A DNA stretch of 64,000 bases. Origin: Sipunculus nudus. Taxonomy: Eukaryota; Annelida; Sipuncula; Golfingiida; Sipunculidae. The notes under the pieces were generated by a model that was given only the letters and a program-made list of their open reading frames with translations, made no database searches and was not told the DNA's origin. This document shows positions 57,220 to 64,000 of the stretch, piece by piece. Made by a program: the position numbers and the translations under genes. The DNA is taken from contig CM049321.1 in NCBI GenBank assembly GCA_026874595.1, forward strand, positions 4,209,479-4,273,478. Reading direction: 5' to 3'. Every line of letters begins with the position of its first letter. Position 1 is the first letter of the stretch.

Positions 57220-60200
57220 TCCTGAAGTCGGCATGCCGAGGTTTGGCTGGTGGCTCGGAGGAGCACAAAAACTCTTTAAGCCAAATGATTCCTGGCCAGG
57301 TTTGCCTGGCACCAGGCCAGCCAGATTTGACAGTTGGACAGCTTTATATAAAGGGTGAACGAGAGGTCACGTGACAGATGGACGACTCTTGGTATGAATT
57401 TTATAAAAAGGAGATCCATTGCTGCTTGGTCCCGGGCTTTATTTCCAGGTGTTGTAAAATGACAGGTTCTTTTCACTCTAGACGGGCACCTGTACTGCGA
57501 GGTGCGTTAATGAAACAAAAAAAAGGGCAATTGTGTCACACACACACACACACACATACACACATATTATTATATATTATACAGAGAGAGAGAGAGAGAG
57601 AGAATGAGAGAGAGCGAATTATAACCCTCACAAAACGAACGGCAGCTAATTGATTAAGCTACTGGAATCACAGTCAAGGATATCGGCCTTAAACCTATGA
57701 ATATTAATATCTTAATGAACTTTGACCCTAATCACGTGACGGTTACGCCTGCACCCGGGTGTCACGCTCAAGCTCAAATCTCGGTGAATCCCCTTGCAGC
57801 CTTAATGTGATCTTTAACTGTGACGGCCACGTGGACCAACTGTACGTCCAGGAATGTACAGTAGTACAAATAGGGTAGTACATATATAGTTCGCATCCTG
57901 TGACTTTTTCGAGAAAGAAAAAAAAGAATAATCATACAAGAAATATCAGATCTTTTTAATTATCTTGCAGTAATTAACAAGAATGGTCACTCGTCTGGTA
58001 TTTCTTGCGTTCTTCATTAATTTGTTTTAATTAGATATATTACATGATTAATATATAATCAAATAATTAATATATTATTAAATTGTTAAATATGTTATTA
58101 AATAATTCATGTACTTATGGAAATACTGTATATAAATTGGACCATCGTAAAATGAAGCATGAAACAAGTCGCGAAAATGTGACCGCGCGCATATAAAGTT
58201 AACCACTATATGTACTCAGCTAGATTAAAAAAAAAACTTCATCATGTTTTATACGGTTGTCTATTAAGGACTTGATCCACGTAAAAGAAATCCCCGGTGG
58301 TCGTACAAGTAAGCTAGTGATGAGGCGGGAATTTGCTGCATCATTCATGATGATTCGCGTGATTTAAATTGTTTAATATAGAACATATCCGTGTTTTGGC
58401 ACCCACCTAGCACTCTCAGCGTGTCAGGGGCATCTACGAATTTCGTGCGTGGCAAACTGTGATAAAATATCATCATGGGTAAGTGTTAGTACCCTCACCC
58501 CAATGATTTTCAGTGAGCATAATGTGTCTGACCCCAAAGGGTGTGTCCCAGAGTGAGCTCCCGTTTAACTGGCTAAATCAAGCGACAAAAATTAAATATT
58601 TCCAATATCACAAGGGTGATATTCAAGACGTTCACTGGATAACGGTACCTTTTGCCTTTGTGAATATTCTAAAACACATAAATATGGGGACGCCAACTTG
58701 TCTCTTTCTAACTCTCTAAACTAAAATCACGTGCGAGAAACAGTCGCAGACAAACCATTTAGACTAGCGCGATTCAAGTATGGGAATGCGTCATACACAT
58801 CAAAGACTATAATTACTATCCGGATTCAAAATATCACAAATAAAAAGAAAAAAAAAACAAGATGTGTGTAGTCATACGAATAACTGGATCCCCTAATCAA
58901 GCTGTAGTAAAATGCACTACACTGGTACGCTCCATAAATACCGGTTCACCTGGTTGACTGCTGAACAAATCCTGTCCCTAATACCTTTGAATGGGGTGGT
59001 CTCTACCCGGGGACAAAGGAATCCTACCTATCACAATCGTATATAAGGCTTTGGATTAAAAATAAATTTTGGTGATCCTTCGAAATTTAATGTTTTTTTA
59101 TAGTTGGTAGCACCCTTACCTTCAACAAAGTTTCATAAAAATCCGTTCATAATTTGTTGCGCACAGTTGTAAACCATCGAGCGAAGGGGGAATGGCGGAG
59201 GTATAACAATGATTTGCTGCACGCAGCGGTACTCCATTACTGTATTTATGATTTGTAACAATAACTTACTTTATTTACGTTGATAGGGCAAAACTGTATA
59301 TTAACAAAACAGGGATCACAATTAAGGGAGCTAATTTACTGTATCAACTGTGTACTTTTAGCAATAAAGGAATGTATTTTTACAGCGTCAGTCGATTAAA
59401 TAAATATTTAAACAGTGGAATGGAATGGTGAAAATTGAATGCCGTTCCTGAAGTTAAATATGTCTTTAATAATATATGATGGCAGAGCAGTCGCCGGGAA
59501 TTTATTGGAAGTCGCATGAAATAAGCACAGTCCTGTTAGGGTATTTATATAAATCTGAAACCATGTGAACACATAGTTTTTTTTTGTATATCAGATGCTT
59601 AGTGGCGTTCATTCTAGGCCATGTATTGACTCAGGATATTGTGTGCAGTAAAGGAGGTTTATTTCCAAGAGGGCAAAGGAGGACTTATTTATAAGTCAGT
59701 ATACGCCTGCATCCCGGAGTCGCCGATTGTCGTCATGGTGACAGTGGATGATCCTGCGCAAAACTTTCATCTTCATTTTCGATGTCAGCAAATCCCGTGT
59801 TGGAGGAGACTGCCTCTAGGGGGCGCACTAATTGCTGTCTGATCCTGAGACAAGTTGGGACCCGCCATCAATTATAAAGTCGTGCAGACTTGAGCTAAAT
59901 ATAACCAGCAAGCCACTGGAGGCACGACCCCTGGAAGGAACACTTGGGAACAATCTTCCCTTTTATATTTTATTTTCTTCCCTTTGCTTCCATAATATAT
60001 AAGCCTCCGGTTGATTTAGAGCTAGCCCTAGGAGCAAGAATTGTTTTTCAATCTCAAGTATTTTTAAAGCACAAAGCCGGGATGCAGACTAAAAGCATGA
60101 TGCTTACGGTATATGGTTACTTTTATTTTTAAGACAGACGTCAATTCAGAGTATGTCTAGCAGTTTTATGTACAAGGTGCCTCTGCCATATTGACTGTAA

Positions 60201-60260
60201 ACGGTCTTCTTCATCACAATATTTTGTATGACAAACCAGTGATAGCCAAACATCAAAGAG
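57220..60260. other. Intergenic DNA with short (CA)n and (GA)n tracts
   Basis: (CA)n at 57,538-57,556 and (GA)n at 57,583-57,602. An AT-rich stretch with repeated TTAATATAT/TTATTAAAT words lies at 58,040-58,110. CTCTACCCGGGGACAAAGGA near 59,003 is the reverse of the word at 45,385. No gene was recognised. Confidence 0.4.
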
Positions 60261-60264
60261 TAAC

Positions 60265-60590
60265 CTTGGCGCCGGGGTAGAGCATAGGACCCATAGTCGG
60301 GACACTGAGAGTTTGAATCTCAGCCTAGTCGGTGAGCGCTCTGCAGGCTTAACGGGAAGGCCGTGCCCAACTACCGTGTTTCACTCACGGGCGAGTGCAC
60401 CTTTCGGGGGTTTCTCGGTGATATGACCCAGTGAGGAAACGTTTACAGACCGAGGGCCCGCTGGTCCATTAGTCATCGGGCCAGGTTAACACCAGGATGT
60501 AACATGAGAGGAACCGTGTGATACCGCCCTGTCACGAATTCCGAAACCAGAATGGAATTCTGCAGATGTTCATATATCATTTACACCATA
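60265..60590 (+). mobile_element. tRNA-derived SINE, copy D
   Basis: The head TTGGCGCCGGGGTAGAGCAT (A box) is followed by AGAGTTTGAATCTCAGCC (B box). The body has AGGCTTAACGGGAAGGCCGT, TTTCGGGGGTTTCTCGGTGA and ATGACCC. The tail has GTTAACACCAGGATGTAACA, TGATACCGCCCTGTCACG and CCGAAACCAGAATGGAATTC. The order is as in copy B. Confidence 0.8.
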
Positions 60591-60599
60591 TACAGCGGG

Positions 60600-63325
60600 A
60601 AATCATGTACACTGATAGTCCACTGGTCTTTTCCCCTTATAATAAAGATAAAACACCCCCTGCGGCGAGGTCTCTTTGTATCTGTGGGTTAATTCCAGGC
60701 TTTTAAAACAGCTTTTTAACCTTTTCACCCGGGCCGGACCCGACTTTATTCATTACTATTGGCAGGTAACTAAACATGAAACGCAGGCAAAACACACGCC
60801 CGTTAGGACTGATGGATCATTTTGATGGTCTATTTAGTCTGAGCGTCGAACCCCTTTAACATTAGACAGCGCGTTACGTGATTAAATTTGTAGGATGGTT
60901 CACGGGCGATGAGGTCGCGCCGGGCCAATGTGGACCAGTAAGTACAAGCATTCGTGCCATCTGATATCAAAAATGTTCTAATATGTTCGCAGAAGATACT
61001 ATTCCACGGGGAACGGTGCCGGCACCAGCTCTCTGAGACGCCCTCCGACGGGTGGTCCACAGACATTTACATAATACACCGCCTCATCTGATTCAGTCAG
61101 CACGTCATAATTCTAATTCCATCTGCGTAGAAACCCCCAAGGGGTTGACGTGACTCCACCACTGACGATATTAAAATCACATTTCTCACCCATATCCATA
61201 TATGAGAACACTATATCCCAGACGCGGTCCCGGCTCTCTTTCTTCTTGTAGATTGGCAGGATCAGTTGCCGGCTTTTGTTGCCATTGGCCTCTCTTCTCA
61301 CCATAATGATTACTTCTATCAAATGTTAACCTACCTTTGGTGGACCATTCATACACAGATCTGTCCAATGATTATTATATGTATATACCATGCCCTGCCT
61401 TATGAGAAACTCCAAATCAATTATCATGGTAGGACGTTATTTTGCCAGCGAAGAGAATCGCTTGTATCAAAGAGTTTAGCAAAAGCTAAGGAAAATGGAA
61501 CCAAAGCACTTAGGATATATGTGACAATCGGTACAGCGAGAATAAGTGAAAAGAACCTTACCAGTGATCCTCGGAACCAAAATAACTAAATGTTTGCAAT
61601 CGCCATGCGATTCCTGAAAGCCTCCCCGCACGCCGCAACTAAGCGACGATCGGCTTTGAAGCGTACTATTATGTAAATTATGTCAAAGTCTAAAATTAGT
61701 ACCAGGTGCAAATATGTTGCTTAACACGTGCAGGAGTAAAAAAAAGTCAGTGAAATAATGTATTAACTGTGGATGGTTTTGCACTCTAGCGGAACTGAGG
61801 GAGTGCACCCAAAACAATATGAACCAAATATTGTTAGAATAATGAACTTATCAACCCCTTTATAATAAGCTTCCCCTCTGGACATACTGATTTTTCCACC
61901 AATTTGTCGGTCGAAAAATATCTGTGTGATCTGTAGAATATTAGGGTACTCACTGTCCGATTTTTAAAAAAAAATCCAACAGGACGAATCGGCTTCAAAA
62001 ATGGTTGACAACGTCTATTTTTGTCGGGCAAAAAATGAAAACGGAAGCTGTAGCTGTGATGACGGAACCGAAAAATTATTAGAGTAGCAAAACAATAGAT
62101 GAAGCCAGAAGTGACCAAAATGGTTGAAAAAAAATCTGATGGTGTGCACGCTACATGTGGAGTGTTGGCGAGAGTTCAACGTTATTTGCAGTTTGTATCG
62201 GCCGATAACATTTAATCGGTAGGGAAAAGAAATCGTTAGATGGGAGGCCAGTTGGAACAGACAAAGTGTGGTGTATATTGGTAGATGCCGTGAGCGGAAC
62301 CGCGCCGACGGCCATACTGCTGTTATATATCCGCAGTTGAAGATTTACCCTAAGACCCAGGGCGGGTCCGTTAAAAGTCGATTGACGCCGGGTCTAGTCG
62401 CTGGGCATTGATGGATGACGTTGTTACTATCTGTGTCCAGAGGAAAAACTTGATCGAAAGATTTTGTTATATTTGCTATTGGCGGGAGAAGGGAAAAACG
62501 TACGGTTTCAAAAGATTTTATCAGGAATTTTATGCTCAACCGACAGCAAAGCCAGGCTAATGCAAATTAAGGGTCAAGTAGCGAACTGTTTTCTCAAAGG
62601 CAGACATAACCGGGGGGGGGGGGGGGCACAGGACCTTAGAAAAGGGGTAGGTAGGGGGTGTGGGGAGGGGGGGGGGGGCTAACAAGACTTCAACAAGTTT
62701 GCCAGGATTGTCAGTAAACATATCCGTGCTCCTATCAAATCAGTTGTATCTTCTAGAATTTCCCTAGGTGATTATATTATTTAATTTTACCTGAAATTGT
62801 GATATAAGGCTCAATTTCAGGTGGGCATCCTGCTCTCATTATCATGCTCTCATTTATCACCACAAAACAACACTTTTATTCGGTCTGTTATTTATAGAAT
62901 ACCTCAACGTTTGAATCACTGATCCTCGCGTCATCCCAAGCTGCAGTAAACGGTGTTAGTTAATATGGTCCTCGTTATATTGATACACTGTACGAATACT
63001 ACACCCCTCGGAATTTTAATTCATGCATATGTAGAGAACATTGAACTGTTTTGTTTTCGTATCATACACTTAACGTCATCAATTTTTACTTAATATTGTT
63101 ATCTTCATTATCAGATAGTACAGAGTGTCCTCTGGCGGTCTTAACCCCGGAATGCCCTGCCATTTTCTCAATACCACATTTACCAGGTGATACAACCAGG
63201 TGCGGTCTAACGGGGGCGCAAGCACGGAAATAAAACTATACACGCTAAAACCAACAAGCAGCTCCGGGTTGTGCTTCTCGTACCATTTTCTTCCATGGGA
63301 CAAAATATTTGACAAAAGCAGTTGG
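60600..63325. other. Intergenic DNA with G-runs
   Basis: Small frames on both strands at 61,113-61,589 show no motif. G-runs at 62,611-62,626 and 62,668-62,678 with GGGGTAGGTAGGGGGTGTGG between them could form a G-quadruplex on the plus strand. Confidence 0.4.
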
Positions 63326-63333
63326 TGAATATA

Positions 63334-63490
63334 AAGTAAAACCTCGATTTAGCGGCCACCTCAAAATAACGACCACATGTTCATGGTCCCTATTCGTTTT
63401 TGTTCTTTGTATAGGACCTCGCTTAGACGAACACCTCGAAAACGCGACCACTTTATCGAAGTCGCGTCGGTGGTCGTGATTTCCAGGTGT
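63334..63490 (+). mobile_element. Possible pogo/Tigger-like element end
   Basis: After a TA, the sequence reads AAGTAAAACCTCGATTTAGC, GGCCACC, AACGACCAC, then TAGGACCTCGCTTAGACGAA and CGCGACCACTTT. Ends of the 'AGTAAAACCTCGATTTAACG' kind are typical of pogo/Tigger elements. No matching inverted right end was found before the (AT)n at 63,498, so it may be a fragment. Confidence 0.4.
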
Positions 63491-63492
63491 AC

Positions 63493-63497
<5 letters not shown>

Positions 63498-63535
<38 letters not shown>
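63498..63535. repeat. (AT)n microsatellite
   Basis: About 18 AT units. Confidence 0.95.
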
Positions 63536-63538
<3 letters not shown>

Positions 63539-63539
63539 C

Positions 63540-64000
63540 GCACGATGATTAAACACAACATGCTATTTATTTAACTCCAATAATAGATATCAGTTGTAGA
63601 AGATTAATAAATAAAAAATATCATATTTGCAGGGTTAAACCTAATGAAATGTAGAAATACGTCCCAGAATTGCGGACACCAGTGACAGATATAGCCTTCC
63701 TGGCTACGTTCCTGGCATTGGGACAGTTCCAAATAACTACTAGGAGGACAGTTTGAGATCCCATGTCCACCCCTGATAACCATGCAGTAATCCAGAACTC
63801 CGATGTATAGCTCAATTACAAGTTTCATATTATACTCCCAGTTTATTCTGGAGAGGACGTATGTTCAAACTGCTGCTGTGTGATTCATGACTCAATCGTG
63901 GATTCATCAGCGGACGTGACAGCTCCATGAAACATGGCTTCACTCATTTCTGCGAATATCCTCCCCAGGGTCCCATCAGGAGGACCCACTGGTAAAAACC
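63540..64000. other. Intergenic DNA to window end, nothing recognised
   Basis: Two overlapping minus-strand frames at 63,604-63,828 lack motifs. Confidence 0.4.

Noticed and set aside
60265-60340. True tRNA gene at SINE heads (also at about 12,970, 30,090 and 31,300)
   Set aside because: The sequence cannot form a full cloverleaf with an acceptor stem and continues into a shared SINE body.

Overview
This window looks like AT-rich, gene-poor nuclear DNA of a marine invertebrate, most likely a bivalve mollusc. The evidence is the many long (AT)n, (CT)n and (GA)n microsatellites, poly-C/poly-G runs, a tRNA-derived SINE family in four copies, small inverted-repeat elements of the 'GGCGGATCCAGG' kind, and decayed LINEs. 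No complete cellular gene, tRNA gene or rRNA gene could be supported. Nearly all open frames over 60 codons are chance frames or read through simple repeats. The assignment to bivalves is an inference from repeat style, not from a marker gene.

Layout. 1-3.4 kb: a broken L1/Tx1-like LINE on the minus strand (endonuclease, reverse transcriptase, C-terminal Cys motif) that runs off the left edge and carries a perfect 46-bp tandem duplication. 5.9-6.2 kb: a frameshifted, protein-like minus-strand fragment ending in an acidic tail. 7-18 kb: SINE and MITE copies, dispersed-repeat copies and microsatellites. 18.1-18.5 kb: a MITE with long terminal inverted repeats (TIRs). 18.97-20.55 kb: a 1,580-bp TIR element with 4-bp ATTA target duplications and about ten internal copies of a CTCGACACCGTTAC-like motif. 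21.2-21.6 kb: a small element with CGATA-rich ends. 25.1-25.8 kb: a dispersed repeat split by a MITE. 26.5-27.0 kb: a decayed second LINE C-terminus. 29.4-30.4 kb: a hAT-like element with GAGTC-rich ends and a SINE nested in it. 35.7-36.4 kb: a 34-35-bp minisatellite with 273-bp higher-order structure. 39.5-40.5 kb: a 946-bp hAT-like element with a perfect 8-bp target duplication. 41.45-41.50 kb: a hammerhead-ribozyme-like motif between two (AT)n tracts. 42.7-45 kb: MITEs and a direct-repeat pair. 45.6-46.3 kb: a decayed tandem repeat. 53.4-57.2 kb: a 3.7-kb satellite of about 73 copies of a 51-bp dimeric unit with two levels of higher-order duplication. 60.3 kb: another SINE. 63.3 kb: a pogo/Tigger-like end.

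The window is best read as layered transposon insertions. Nesting (SINE in hAT, MITE in dispersed repeat) gives relative ages, and all mobile elements seen are non-autonomous or broken, so movement would need enzymes encoded elsewhere. The most unusual items are the motif-filled TIR element at 19-20.5 kb, the dimeric 51-bp satellite, and the hammerhead-like motif at 41.45 kb.
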